DNA from: Desulfurivibrio sp044068625
GTDB lineage: Bacteria > Desulfobacterota > Desulfobulbia > Desulfobulbales > Desulfurivibrionaceae
NCBI RefSeq assembly: GCF_044068625.1
Contig: NZ_JBIPKH010000002.1
Coordinates: 62,001 to 126,000 of the forward strand
DNA: 64,000 bases
Direction: 5' to 3'
Shown here: one piece after another, positions 8,378 through 16,693 of the stretch
Numbering within the stretch: the first letter of the stretch is position 1
Layout of the letters: every line of letters begins with the position of its first letter
Translations under genes and position numbers: made by a program
The notes under the pieces: generated by a model
Database searches by the model: none
What the model was told of the DNA's origin: nothing
Seen by the model: the letters and a program-made list of their open reading frames with translations, nothing else

Positions 8378-9106
8378 ATGTTGCGACTGATGGTAACCCT
8401 CTGTGCCCTGGCTCTGGCCACGCCGGCCGCCGCCCTGACCGCCGAGGAGGTGCTGGCCCGGGTGGATCGCAATCTCCAGCCGGAATCGGCCGAGATGTAC
8501 CGCAAGTTGATCAATATCGAGCCCGACGGCAGCCGCAAGGAGTTTGTCCTCTACAGCCTGCGCAAGGGGCGGGACCGGACCGTGGCCCTTTTCCTCTCCC
8601 CGGCCAGTGAAAAGGGCCGGGCCACCCTGCGCCAGGATGACAATATGTGGCTCTATATTCCCGAGGTGGGTCGGCCCATCCGGATCACCAGCCTGCAATC
8701 GGTGGTGGGCGGGGTTTTCAACAACTCCGACATCCTGCGGCTCGACTATCAGAGCGAATACGTGCCGGTGGCCATGGGTGACCAGGGTGATAACTATCTG
8801 CTGGAGTTGCAGGCCAGGAGCGGAGTTGTGGCCTACGACAACCTGCTGATGACCGTGGATAAAAAAGCCCTGGTGCCCACCGAGATTGAATGCCGCACCG
8901 CTGACGGGATGCTGATAAAGACCCTGCGTTACCGGGAGTTGAAGGATTTCGGCGATGGAGTTCTGCGCCCCTCGGTGCTGGAAACCGACAGTCCGCTTTA
9001 TCAGGGTTACCGTTCGGTGATGATCTGGGGCCAGATCACCCCCCGGGAATTACCCGATGAGATTTTCACCCTCACCTATCTGCCCCGGGTGGAAGAGTTG
9101 CGATGA
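8378..9106 (+). CDS. LolA-like outer-membrane lipoprotein-sorting protein
   Basis: The 242-residue protein begins with a signal peptide (MLRLMVTLCALALATPAAA, cut after AALT). It then shows the pattern of the LolA-like sorting family: LTAEEVLARVDRNL, SPASEKGRATLRQDDNMWLYIPEVGRPIRI, followed by DIFTL-like EIFTLTYLP at the C-terminus. These periplasmic half-barrels carry a hydrophobic ligand between membranes. TAAGGAG lies 11 bases before the ATG. It ends in an ATGA overlap with the outer-membrane protein gene, so carrier and barrel are made together. Confidence 0.82.
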   Translation: MLRLMVTLCALALATPAAALTAEEVLARVDRNLQPESAEMYRKLINIEPDGSRKEFVLYSLRKGRDRTVALFLSPASEKGRATLRQDDNMWLYIPEVGRPIRITSLQSVVGGVFNNSDILRLDYQSEYVPVAMGDQGDNYLLELQARSGVVAYDNLLMTVDKKALVPTEIECRTADGMLIKTLRYRELKDFGDGVLRPSVLETDSPLYQGYRSVMIWGQITPRELPDEIFTLTYLPRVEELR

Positions 9107-10398
9107 GAAGATGGCTTGGCGGTTGGTGCCTGCTGCTGACCCTGATTGCCGCCAGTCCGGCCGCCGCCTTTGATCTCTACGATTTCGATCTGACCGCCTT
9201 CGAGCCCCGCCCCTTTTCCTGGGGCGGATACGGCGAAATCAAGGGAGAACATCTTCGGCTTAACCAGGAGGGGGCGTTTTACAAGTTGCGCCACTATCGT
9301 GAGCCCCGCTCCAACCTGAACCGGCTTACCCCCTCCCTCCAGCTTGAAGGAAGTTACCGCCGGGGGATTGCGGTGCTGCAGGGCAAGGCCCGGGCCACGG
9401 CCTGGTGGGACGAGTTGGGCCGGGGTGATCAGACCGACCTTTTGGAAGGTTATCTCAGCCTCACGCCGACGCCGGGCCGGAGCCTGGACCTGGGCAAAAA
9501 AGTGATCCGCTGGGGAACCGGTTATGCCATCAACCCCGTGGGTTTTGTCGAAAGGCCCAAAGATCCGGACAACCCCGAGGAGTCGCGGGAGGGGTTTGTC
9601 GGGGTGGGTCTGGATCTGACCAGAAGCCGGGGCGGTAACCTGCGGACCACCTCACTGAGCCTGGTTGCCCTGCCGGTGACCCGGGATCTGAATGAGGATT
9701 TCGGGGAAGCCGACAACCTTAACCTGGCCGCCAAGCTCTACCTGCTCTATCGCGATACCGATATCAATCTCCTCGGTTTCACCGGCAACAGCCGCTCCAC
9801 CCGTTTCGGACTGGCCATTGCCCGCAATCTGCGAACCAACTTCACAATTCATGGTGAATTGGCCCATATCCCCAGGCAACCTTTCGCCACCCTCCAGGCC
9901 GATGGAAGCATGGTGGCCGCGACCGGTAGTGCAACCAGCTATCTGCTGGGGTTGCGCTATCTTACCGCCCGGCAGTTGACGATCATTGCCGAACTCTATC
10001 ATAACGGCGGGGGCCATGGGTCGGAAGAGCTAGGCCGTTTTTATGATCTGGCTCACAATGGTTATGAGCAATATCTGGGCACCGGCGCTACCACCACCCT
10101 GGCGCGGGCGGCCGGCTTGGCCCCCCGTTACGGGACTCCCCTGGTCGGCCGCAACTATCTCTACACCCGCCTGAGTTGGCGGGAGCCGGCCGATATTCTC
10201 TACTTCACTCCTGCCGTCACCATGATCGTCAACCTGGACGACGACAGTTTTTCGTTAAGCCCGGAGCTGATCTACACCGGTTTCACCAACTGGGAAGGGC
10301 GGCTGCGCTTCACCCTGTTGAGCGGGGATGGCGGCAGCGAATATGGTGAAAAGGCCAACCGCAACCGCCTGGAGTTGCGGCTGCGCCGCTTTTTCTAA
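9103..10398 (+). CDS. Predicted outer-membrane beta-barrel protein, function unknown
   Basis: The 431-residue product starts with a clear signal peptide (MRRWLGGWCLLLTLIAASPAAA). The rest alternates polar and aromatic residues in short strands (GYLSLTPTPGRSLDLGKKVIRWGTGYAINPVG, ILYFTPAVTMIVNLDD), and it ends in LELRLRRFF with a terminal Phe, the usual signal for BAM-dependent insertion. The RWGTGYAINPVGF region recalls porin-like DUF1302-type barrels, but I cannot assign a family firmly. It is the last gene of the Lol-like operon and may be the outer-membrane end of that pathway. Confidence 0.75.
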   Translation: MRRWLGGWCLLLTLIAASPAAAFDLYDFDLTAFEPRPFSWGGYGEIKGEHLRLNQEGAFYKLRHYREPRSNLNRLTPSLQLEGSYRRGIAVLQGKARATAWWDELGRGDQTDLLEGYLSLTPTPGRSLDLGKKVIRWGTGYAINPVGFVERPKDPDNPEESREGFVGVGLDLTRSRGGNLRTTSLSLVALPVTRDLNEDFGEADNLNLAAKLYLLYRDTDINLLGFTGNSRSTRFGLAIARNLRTNFTIHGELAHIPRQPFATLQADGSMVAATGSATSYLLGLRYLTARQLTIIAELYHNGGGHGSEELGRFYDLAHNGYEQYLGTGATTTLARAAGLAPRYGTPLVGRNYLYTRLSWREPADILYFTPAVTMIVNLDDDSFSLSPELIYTGFTNWEGRLRFTLLSGDGGSEYGEKANRNRLELRLRRFF

Positions 10399-10412
10399 GA
10401 CTGTGATGTTCC

Positions 10413-10570
10413 TTAACAGCCCGTTGAAAAAGCCATCCCTGGCTTTTTCAACTAACGTTGGCCAAAGATGGCTTTGGCCAACCTCACGAATTCATTGCCA
10501 CTTTCAGTGCCAACGAATTCGGCGGCCCGTCCATGGGCCGCTAACAGCCCGTTTTTCAACGGGCTGTTAA
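10413..10570. repeat. 158-bp five-hairpin repeat with terminal inverted repeats, copy 1
   Basis: The element starts TTAACAGCCCGTTGAAAAA and ends with the inverse, TTTTTCAACGGGCTGTTAA apart from a small difference inside, so it has terminal inverted repeats. It holds five adjacent hairpins: GTTGAAAAAGCCA/TGGCTTTTTCAAC, GTTGGCCAAAG/CTTTGGCCAAC, CGAATTCATTG/CAACGAATTCG, GCGGCCCG/TGGGCCGC and AACAGCCCGTT/AACGGGCTGTT. A second copy lies at 17697-17855. The final TTAA supplies the stop codon of the minus-strand HDOD-GGDEF gene. It may also act as a bidirectional terminator. It looks like a MITE or REP-type mobile repeat without its own transposase. Confidence 0.85.
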
Positions 10571-12582
10571 GCCTTCGATGAGGTCTGGCCGGCCACCCGG
10601 TTGCGGCCGTCGTGCTTGGCCCGGTAGAGGGCCTGGTCGGCCAGGGCCACCAGTTGCCTGGAGTTTTCCACGGTGGGGTTGAGTGAACTTACCCCGACAC
10701 TTACCGTCAGGGGGGTGTCGGGAAAGCGTTTACCCAGGAGGACGCCGAGTTTTTCGATCTCCCGGCGTAGCCGTTCGGCAAAATGGAGGGCTTCATTGTG
10801 ATCAGTGTGGTTGAGGATGATCAGAAACTCCTCCCCGCCGTAGCGGCCCACTTGATCCGAGGGGCGGCTCAACTTCCGGGCGGTGGCGGCCAGCAGTTCC
10901 AGAACGCTGTCGCCGGCCTGATGGCCGAAGCGGTCATTGAACTTCTTGAAGTGATCCACATCGAACATGGCCAGGGAGAGGGGCGTTCCCGCAGCGCTGG
11001 CGGCGGCGAACGCTTCGGCCAGCATGGCGTCCAGGGCGGTCCTGTTGTTCAGCCCGGTTAGTCCATCAATGGATGCCCGCAGGGAAACTTCGGCAAATCG
11101 GCGGGCGTTCTCCAGGGCCATTCCCAGTTCATTGGCCACAATGGCCACCGCCTGGAGGGCGCTGGGCCGGATCGGTTCTCCCGAACGGGAGTTGTCCATC
11201 CCGATCAGACCCAGGATTCGGTTGTTGTTGGCAAAGGGGACCAGACCGATCTCCCGGGCCTGCAGCTTGGCCAGGGCCTCGGTTTCGCCGCTGTCGGCCC
11301 CGGAGATGAGGACCGGCTCCCGGTTGCGCAGACAGCCGAGCAGGGTCCCGGAGAGGGGGGTGATGGCCAGGCTGCACGAAGCCAGATCCACCCCGGAGGC
11401 TACCGTGTCCAAGACATTGGTTATTTGCAGGCTGCGACTATCCTGGTCGATCCGCATCAGGTAGAGGCGGTCGAAATTAAAATCCCGATGGATGGAGGTC
11501 AGGGTGGCGGTGATGATCTCTTCGGGATCGAGACTGCGATGGGGGCTGGTCAGGCTGGCCCGCATCCGGGTCAGGTCGGAGAGTGCCTCGTTGTGCTCAT
11601 CTTCCCGGGCGTAATAGAAACGGGTATTCATTCTGGCCAGCCGCAGGTTGGTTCGGAGCATATTTTCCCGCAGCTCTTCGGGGGTGGGGAAGGAGAACTG
11701 GTAGAAGTCGGCCGCGCTTTTGACCTCCTGCTCCATCCGTCGGATCATGGCCTGGAGGTTGACCCGCTCCAGATCGATGATCTCCTCCACCTCGGGTTGG
11801 AGGATGGGGTGGCCCAGCAGGTTGACCGAGCCGTTACCCTGGGTCCAGGTAATGAAGTTGGCCAGGGCCACACTGGCCACCAGCAGGGCCTGATCGGCGG
11901 GCAGGTTAAGATGGCCGAAGCGCTGGTGGTGGAATCGGATCGCCAGAATAATTCCTTGGGGAATATCCCATTCGGCGCAGAAAAAGGCACCGACCTCGTC
12001 GTGGCTCAGGCCGATGAGGGTTCGCTCTTCCTCCACCAGCAGCCCTTCGGAGCGGGAGATGTTGTTGAGAAATTCCCGGTAGCTGATGCGGCCGTACACA
12101 TCCAGGATAATCTTGCCGATGTCGTGGAGCAGGCCGGCCACGTAAACCTCCTGGGGCTCGGGGTGGCCCAGGCTTTCGGCGAAGGCCATGCTCAGGCCGG
12201 CCACGGAGAGGCAGTGGCGCCAGAAAAAGATCCGGTCAAAGGCCAGCCCGTGTCGGGCCGGCACCAGCTGTTCGAAAAGGGTCACCTCCAGGGCCAGGGT
12301 ACGGATGGTGGAGAAGCCCAGCAGGACCACGGCCTGTTGCACCGAGGAGATCTTGCGGGGCAGGGCATAGGCGGCCGAGTTGATGATGCGCAGCACCTTG
12401 GCGGTCAGGGCCGGATCGGTCTCCACCACCCGGGCCAGGTCCTGGGAGGAAGATTGGACATCGCTGGTGAGCTTGAGCAGCTTGAGGGCCACCACCGGCA
12501 GGGTTGGCAGTTCGTTGACCGGCCGGTTGAGGACGGCCGCAACCGCTTTGGGCTGGGGCAGCAGGGCAGGGATATCCTGCAT
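10567..12582 (-). CDS. HDOD-GAF-GGDEF signalling protein (probable diguanylate cyclase)
   Basis: The 671-residue protein has three domains. An HDOD domain fills residues ~15-215 (LPTLPVVALKLLKL, LLHDIGKIILD). A GAF-like sensor lies at ~335-490. A GGDEF domain occupies ~500-665, with the active site YGGEEFLII and an RPSD inhibitory site five residues before it, so both cyclase activity and product inhibition by c-di-GMP are expected. AAAGGAG precedes the ATG. The stop codon TAA lies inside the terminal TTAA of the adjoining repeat, so the last residues may have been set by that insertion. No obvious partner gene is adjacent. Confidence 0.88.
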   Translation of the reverse strand: MQDIPALLPQPKAVAAVLNRPVNELPTLPVVALKLLKLTSDVQSSSQDLARVVETDPALTAKVLRIINSAAYALPRKISSVQQAVVLLGFSTIRTLALEVTLFEQLVPARHGLAFDRIFFWRHCLSVAGLSMAFAESLGHPEPQEVYVAGLLHDIGKIILDVYGRISYREFLNNISRSEGLLVEEERTLIGLSHDEVGAFFCAEWDIPQGIILAIRFHHQRFGHLNLPADQALLVASVALANFITWTQGNGSVNLLGHPILQPEVEEIIDLERVNLQAMIRRMEQEVKSAADFYQFSFPTPEELRENMLRTNLRLARMNTRFYYAREDEHNEALSDLTRMRASLTSPHRSLDPEEIITATLTSIHRDFNFDRLYLMRIDQDSRSLQITNVLDTVASGVDLASCSLAITPLSGTLLGCLRNREPVLISGADSGETEALAKLQAREIGLVPFANNNRILGLIGMDNSRSGEPIRPSALQAVAIVANELGMALENARRFAEVSLRASIDGLTGLNNRTALDAMLAEAFAAASAAGTPLSLAMFDVDHFKKFNDRFGHQAGDSVLELLAATARKLSRPSDQVGRYGGEEFLIILNHTDHNEALHFAERLRREIEKLGVLLGKRFPDTPLTVSVGVSSLNPTVENSRQLVALADQALYRAKHDGRNRVAGQTSSKA

Positions 12583-12882
12583 GGGTCGCTCCTTTATCTC
12601 AGACAGGGCGACCTGAAGCCTCCCCGTTCTTCAAGTTTAAGATAGTCACCCGCAAGTGGGGCTCATTGCTGTTAGGATAACAGAAACATAAATATCGGCC
12701 AATGACAAATGATCAGGATGGTGATCTATCTCGGTGGTTCGGGACTTTTTAATATGGATGGGGCCGGCAGCGGCTTGGCGGTCTGGGAGCAGGATGACGG
12801 CACGTTTTATATGGCAAGGGGAGGGAGCCCCCCCCCTTTTACCCGATCTGGCCTTTTTATTCTGAACTTCCCTTTCCGGGGG
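12583..12882. other. Intergenic region upstream of the HDOD-GGDEF gene
   Basis: These 300 bases separate the GGDEF gene from the end of gph on the same strand. I see a small CTGTTA/TAACAG hairpin at about 12669-12683, a G/C homopolymer run near 12822-12837, and no convincing gene, riboswitch or terminator. It presumably contains the promoter of the minus-strand GGDEF gene. Confidence 0.4.
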
Positions 12883-13539
12883 TTACTCACCCAGAATCTC
12901 AAGCAGTTGCGAAGGGGTGTCGATCAGGGCGTCGGCGCCGTTTTGCCGCAGCTCTTCGGCGGGGCGGAAGCCCCAAAGGACCCCAACCGCGAACATGCCG
13001 GCCCGCTTGGCGGTCTGCATGTCGATGCCACTGTCGCCAACGTAAATAAATTCCGCGGGAGGCAGGTTCAGCTCCTTGGCCAGGGCCAGGGCGCCGCCGG
13101 GGTCGGGTTTTCTGGGGGTGTCTGGGCGGGCGCCGCGCACGAGGGCGAAACGGTGGGGCGCCAGCAACTCCTCCACCGCCTGGCGGGTGAAATCATCCGG
13201 CTTGTTGGAGAGTATCGTCAGGGGGATCTCTCGCCGATTCAAGGTGGTGAGCAGTTGGGGGATCTGGGGGTACGGCCGGGTCTGGTCGCGCCAGGAGCGG
13301 CCATACTCCTCCCGCATGGCCGCCAGGGCGACTTTCTCGGTTTTCTGGTCCCGCAGCGGCTCCAGGGCTCGGCTTACCAGGGTCGGCATCCCTTCCCCGA
13401 CCATGAAGCGGTAGGCCTGGCGGGGATGTTCCGGCAGTTTTAGCCCGGCCAGCACTCGGTTCATGGCATCGGCGATATCGGCCAGGCTGTCCAGCAGGGT
13501 GCCGTCCAGGTCGAACATTATGGCTCGGGCCCGGGGCAT
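12883..13539 (-). CDS. gph: HAD-family phosphatase, phosphoglycolate phosphatase-like
   Basis: The 218-residue protein has the HAD motifs in order: DLDGTLLDS near the N-terminus (nucleophile Asp), TILSNKPDD (motif II), KPDP with Lys (motif III) and YVGDSGIDM (motif IV). The helical cap between motif I and II is of the Gph/PGP type, which hydrolyses 2-phosphoglycolate. The reading frame extends much further upstream, but that part is only the shadow of the actin gene; the ATG at 13539, 8 bp after that gene, starts the homologous region. It is the last gene of the MamK-like cassette. Substrate specificity is inferred. Confidence 0.85.
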   Translation of the reverse strand: MPRARAIMFDLDGTLLDSLADIADAMNRVLAGLKLPEHPRQAYRFMVGEGMPTLVSRALEPLRDQKTEKVALAAMREEYGRSWRDQTRPYPQIPQLLTTLNRREIPLTILSNKPDDFTRQAVEELLAPHRFALVRGARPDTPRKPDPGGALALAKELNLPPAEFIYVGDSGIDMQTAKRAGMFAVGVLWGFRPAEELRQNGADALIDTPSQLLEILGE

Positions 13540-13547
13540 GGGGGTGT

Positions 13548-14723
13548 TCAGGCTCCGAACATCAGGCCGATCTCGGCCCAATGGGCCGGGGGAACCTCCC
13601 GGGCCAGCTTGAGCGCCCCCACCGCGCCGATTCTCTCCGGATCCTCGACACAGGTGACCTTGACGGCCCCATAATCCTTGAGGGCCGCGGCGATCATCCG
13701 ATCCAGCCCCCGGATTCGTGAGCCGCAACCGGCCAGGTAGATGTTCTGCAGGGCCTCCTCCTGATCCTCCGGATCGAATGAGGCGATCAGCAGCTCCACC
13801 TGTTCGACGATATTGGGGACCATGCTTTCGCATACGGTGCGAACCTCGTCGGTGATATCGAAACGGGCCGGTTTGCCGTCCACCCGCAGGGTTACCTCCA
13901 CCGGCTTTTCCGGTTCGCCGACAAAGGAGTGCTCCTCCTTGATCCGGCAGGCCAGGGAGCGGGTGATCTGCGCCCCGGGGTGGCGGCGAATGATCGCCGC
14001 TTCCAGGCGGTCATCCAGGTAATCGCCGCCCTTGAAAGTGGTCACCTGATCTTCCGGGGCCGGCACCGAGCCCTTCATGCAGCAGATATCCACGGTGCCG
14101 GCGCCGATATCAACGACGATGCACCGGTTGAGCTTGCCCAGGGCATACGCGACCATGAACGGTTCCGAGACCACCAGGGTCCGGTTCATCACCTCGTGGG
14201 CCACCTTGAGCAGAACTTCCTTGTTGACCACCGAAGCCCGGGCCGGCACCCCGATGATTCCGTTGATTTCAACCCCGCTGTCGCCGCCCCGGACCTGGTC
14301 GATCACGTGGTGAATCAACTCCCGGGCCGCCTGAAAATCCCGTTCACTGGCGTCCCGGATCACCCCCTCGGCCAGGGGGAAACAGAGGTCGAGAAAGTTG
14401 CGTTTGTCCAGGGCCTCGGTCCCGAACAGCGGCCCGTCCCCCACGGCCTGGCGGCTGATGATATCCTTGGGGTAGCCCACCACCGAACGGATGGCCAACT
14501 CTTCGCCGCCGTCGGTGATGACCACGGTGCGGCAGGTGCCCAAGTCGATCCCCACCGTAATCTGCCGGGTTGCCGCCGTCGGGGTCGTTGCTGGGGGCTC
14601 CTCCGGTTGGGGTTCGGTGGTTTTCTGCTCCTCGGGCTGCTGAGGTTGGAACAGGTCCGGTTGCCGTTCTTCGGGTTTGCCTGCCGCCACCACCATCTCT
14701 TCCTCTTGCTGAAACATGGTCAT
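13548..14723 (-). CDS. MamK-like bacterial actin, paralogue A with Pro/Gln/Glu-rich N-terminal tail
   Basis: This 391-residue protein has the actin/Hsp70 nucleotide fold: phosphate-1 GIDLGTCRTVV (from residue 58), phosphate-2 VVDIGAGTVDIC and adenosine motif LAGCGSRIRG. The stretches SVVGYPKDII, GVPARAS, VVSEPFMVAYALGKLN and KGGDYLDDRL match MamK, the filament that aligns magnetosomes, closely as I remember its sequence. Glu187 occupies the position I equate with MamK Glu143, needed for ATP hydrolysis. Residues 1-52 form a Pro/Gln/Glu-rich tail absent from paralogue B. ATGs at 14723 and 14717 are both possible starts. It is co-transcribed with a coiled-coil gene and paralogue B upstream and gph downstream. 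Confidence 0.85.
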   Translation of the reverse strand: MTMFQQEEEMVVAAGKPEERQPDLFQPQQPEEQKTTEPQPEEPPATTPTAATRQITVGIDLGTCRTVVITDGGEELAIRSVVGYPKDIISRQAVGDGPLFGTEALDKRNFLDLCFPLAEGVIRDASERDFQAARELIHHVIDQVRGGDSGVEINGIIGVPARASVVNKEVLLKVAHEVMNRTLVVSEPFMVAYALGKLNRCIVVDIGAGTVDICCMKGSVPAPEDQVTTFKGGDYLDDRLEAAIIRRHPGAQITRSLACRIKEEHSFVGEPEKPVEVTLRVDGKPARFDITDEVRTVCESMVPNIVEQVELLIASFDPEDQEEALQNIYLAGCGSRIRGLDRMIAAALKDYGAVKVTCVEDPERIGAVGALKLAREVPPAHWAEIGLMFGA

Positions 14724-14750
14724 TCTCCGTTTCCTCTCTTCAGGGGTTGG

Positions 14751-15317
14751 TCATGCCCGGTTGCTGGCGATAAGATTGCGCACCACCCGGCCCGGCAGGT
14801 AATGACTGCCCTCCACAAAAATCAAACACTCCGCCAGGGATTTTTTCTCGGCCGCCAGCTCCTCCTCCAGGCTGATTCGCGCGGCGGTGAGGGTCTCGAT
14901 CTCCCGCTGGCGGGTCCGCAACTCCTCCTCCTTGCGCTCCAGGTCGGCGGTCAGGGGGGGGATTTTGCGGTTTTCCGCCTCGGCGGCGGCCAGTTTACCC
15001 TCGCAAGCCCGCAGCTGGTTCACCAGTTCCCGATACTCAACGTGGGTGGTGGCCAGCAGTTGGGCCAGCTCGGCATGCTTTTTGTTGAGATCGGCCAGCT
15101 CCTGGTCGCGTTGGTCGATCTGTTTCTGCTGGCTGGTCAGCTCCTCATTGAGCTTGCTGATCTCCTGGTTGGTTTTGCCGATGAACTGGCGGGTGGTTTC
15201 GTCGGTGGCCTCGATCCTTTCTTCAGCCTGGCGGAGCTTGCGTTGCTGGAAGAGCCAGGCTGCTCCTCCCCCCAGAACTCCGCCGGTTACCAGATACAAC
15301 AGAATCAAAGATTCCAT
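14751..15317 (-). CDS. Single-pass membrane protein with long coiled coil
   Basis: The 188-residue protein starts MESLILLYLVTGGVLGGGAA, one N-terminal membrane helix, then FQQRKLR. Residues ~30-160 are an almost unbroken heptad-rich coiled coil (KLNEELTSQQKQIDQRDQEL, LERKEEELRTRQREIETL). A short C-terminal globular tail ends LPGRVVRNLIASNRA. The helix followed by positive charges predicts a cytoplasmic coiled coil anchored in the inner membrane. GGAGGA 6 bases before the ATG at 15317 fixes the start; the frame extends upstream without a ribosome site. Its position between two MamK-like genes suggests a filament anchor or adaptor, which is inference only. Confidence 0.75.
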   Translation of the reverse strand: MESLILLYLVTGGVLGGGAAWLFQQRKLRQAEERIEATDETTRQFIGKTNQEISKLNEELTSQQKQIDQRDQELADLNKKHAELAQLLATTHVEYRELVNQLRACEGKLAAAEAENRKIPPLTADLERKEEELRTRQREIETLTAARISLEEELAAEKKSLAECLIFVEGSHYLPGRVVRNLIASNRA

Positions 15318-15358
15318 CCCATTCCTCCGCGCCTTTGCCGGGGCCCACCCAAGGCAGG

Positions 15359-16384
15359 TCAGCCCAATTGCGGCCATTGACCGGGGCCCAGGCTGGCGGC
15401 TAAACGCAGCGCCCCCCGGGCTCCGGCATATTCGGGGTCATCGATGCTGCTGACCCGGACCCGACCGTAATCGCGCAGGGAGTCGGCGACCATGGCCTCC
15501 AGGTGGCGGATGCGGGCCCCGCCGCCGGTCAGATAGATGTTTTGCAGGGTTGTATCCAGATCTTCCGGGTCCATGCTTTGCAGCAGAATGGTCAAACGTT
15601 CAATTATATCCGGAACGATGCTCTCGCAGGCCATTTTCATTTCCGAGGTCAGGTCATACTCCTTGGGTTTGCCGCCAACCCGCAGCCGCACGATCACCGG
15701 ATCTTCGACCTGGCCGACAAAGGCGTGCCGCTCCTTGATCCTCCTGGCCAGATCGCGGGAGAGTTGTACCTCGGGATGGCGCTGGCTGATAAGCTCATAA
15801 AGCTGCTGGTCGATATAATCGCCGGCTTTAAGGAGATTGACCTGGTCCCGGGCGGCGGGGGCCGCGCCTTTAAGGACGCAGATATCGACGGTGCCGGCGC
15901 CGATGTCGATGATCAGGCAGTTGTCCAATTGGTTGAGATGATAGCCCACCAGGAAAGGGTCGGCTATCACCAGCGAAGGAGAGAGCAGTTTGGCGGCGAT
16001 CCGGGTCAGATACTCCTTGCCGGCGCTGGAGGTTCGGCTCGAAATCCCGATAATTCCGCCCGCCGGGCCGGACTGCCCTTGGGTGGCCAGCTCGATGACA
16101 TGGCGCAGCAGTTCAAAGGCGGAGTCGTAATCCTGCTTGCCGTCCCTGAGGACCGCGCCTTCGCGCAGGGGATAGTAGAGGGTCAGGGCCGACTTTTTCT
16201 CCAGGGCCTCGTCGCCGAAAACCTGGGGTTGGCCCACCATTTTCAGGGCGATGATATCCTTGGGATAGCCCACCACCGAATGGATGATATTCTGGTAGCC
16301 CAGGTTGGACACCACCGCGGTGCGCGTGCTTCCCAGGTCGATTCCCAGCAGGAGTTGCTCACCGTTATGCTCCTGATCAGGCAT
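15359..16384 (-). CDS. MamK-like bacterial actin, paralogue B with Asp at the putative catalytic Glu position
   Basis: At 341 residues this is a compact MamK-like actin: GIDLGSTRTAVVSN, SVVGYPKDIIALKMVG, IIDIGAGTVDIC, KAGDYIDQQLYELI and YLTGGGARIRHLE. It lacks the long tail of paralogue A, with which it shares most motifs. Where paralogue A and (from memory) MamK have VSEPF or similar, this protein has IADPF, so Asp142 replaces the Glu linked to ATP hydrolysis. I chose the ATG at 16384, with AGGGG five bases upstream; the frame continues to a TTG at 16438. It is the first gene of the cassette and is transcribed divergently from the LysR gene. Confidence 0.83.
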   Translation of the reverse strand: MPDQEHNGEQLLLGIDLGSTRTAVVSNLGYQNIIHSVVGYPKDIIALKMVGQPQVFGDEALEKKSALTLYYPLREGAVLRDGKQDYDSAFELLRHVIELATQGQSGPAGGIIGISSRTSSAGKEYLTRIAAKLLSPSLVIADPFLVGYHLNQLDNCLIIDIGAGTVDICVLKGAAPAARDQVNLLKAGDYIDQQLYELISQRHPEVQLSRDLARRIKERHAFVGQVEDPVIVRLRVGGKPKEYDLTSEMKMACESIVPDIIERLTILLQSMDPEDLDTTLQNIYLTGGGARIRHLEAMVADSLRDYGRVRVSSIDDPEYAGARGALRLAASLGPGQWPQLG

Positions 16385-16693
16385 CCTCACCCCTACCATT
16401 TGATTGATCGGACCGGATATCGTTTTCGGCACAGACAATGCCCGTGATATGAGGAGATGATCCCGGCAAGTGGATTAGCTGATCCTAGTGGCAAGACCAG
16501 GTGATGTCAACAGCAAAAAGGGGTGGCTGCCCGCCGGCCGGGCGGTTTTTCGGTAAGAGTGGCGGTGGTTTACGGAAACGATTATATTCCCGTTGTCAAC
16601 TAAAGGTGATCGGCCGGCGCCGCGAGGGTCGGGCCGGTTGTACGCTGGCCTCAAACCACGCGGTTTGGGGTGTCCACATGGTGGAGTGAACTG

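Noticed and set aside
12709..13443. Plus-strand open frame over gph and the gap before the HDOD-GGDEF gene
   Set aside because: It is the antisense shadow of gph plus intergenic DNA, with low-complexity Gly-rich translation.
16536..16555. GC-rich GCCCG/CGGGC hairpin with a short T run upstream of the LysR gene
   Set aside because: The stem is only 5 bp, and no plus-strand gene ends before it.
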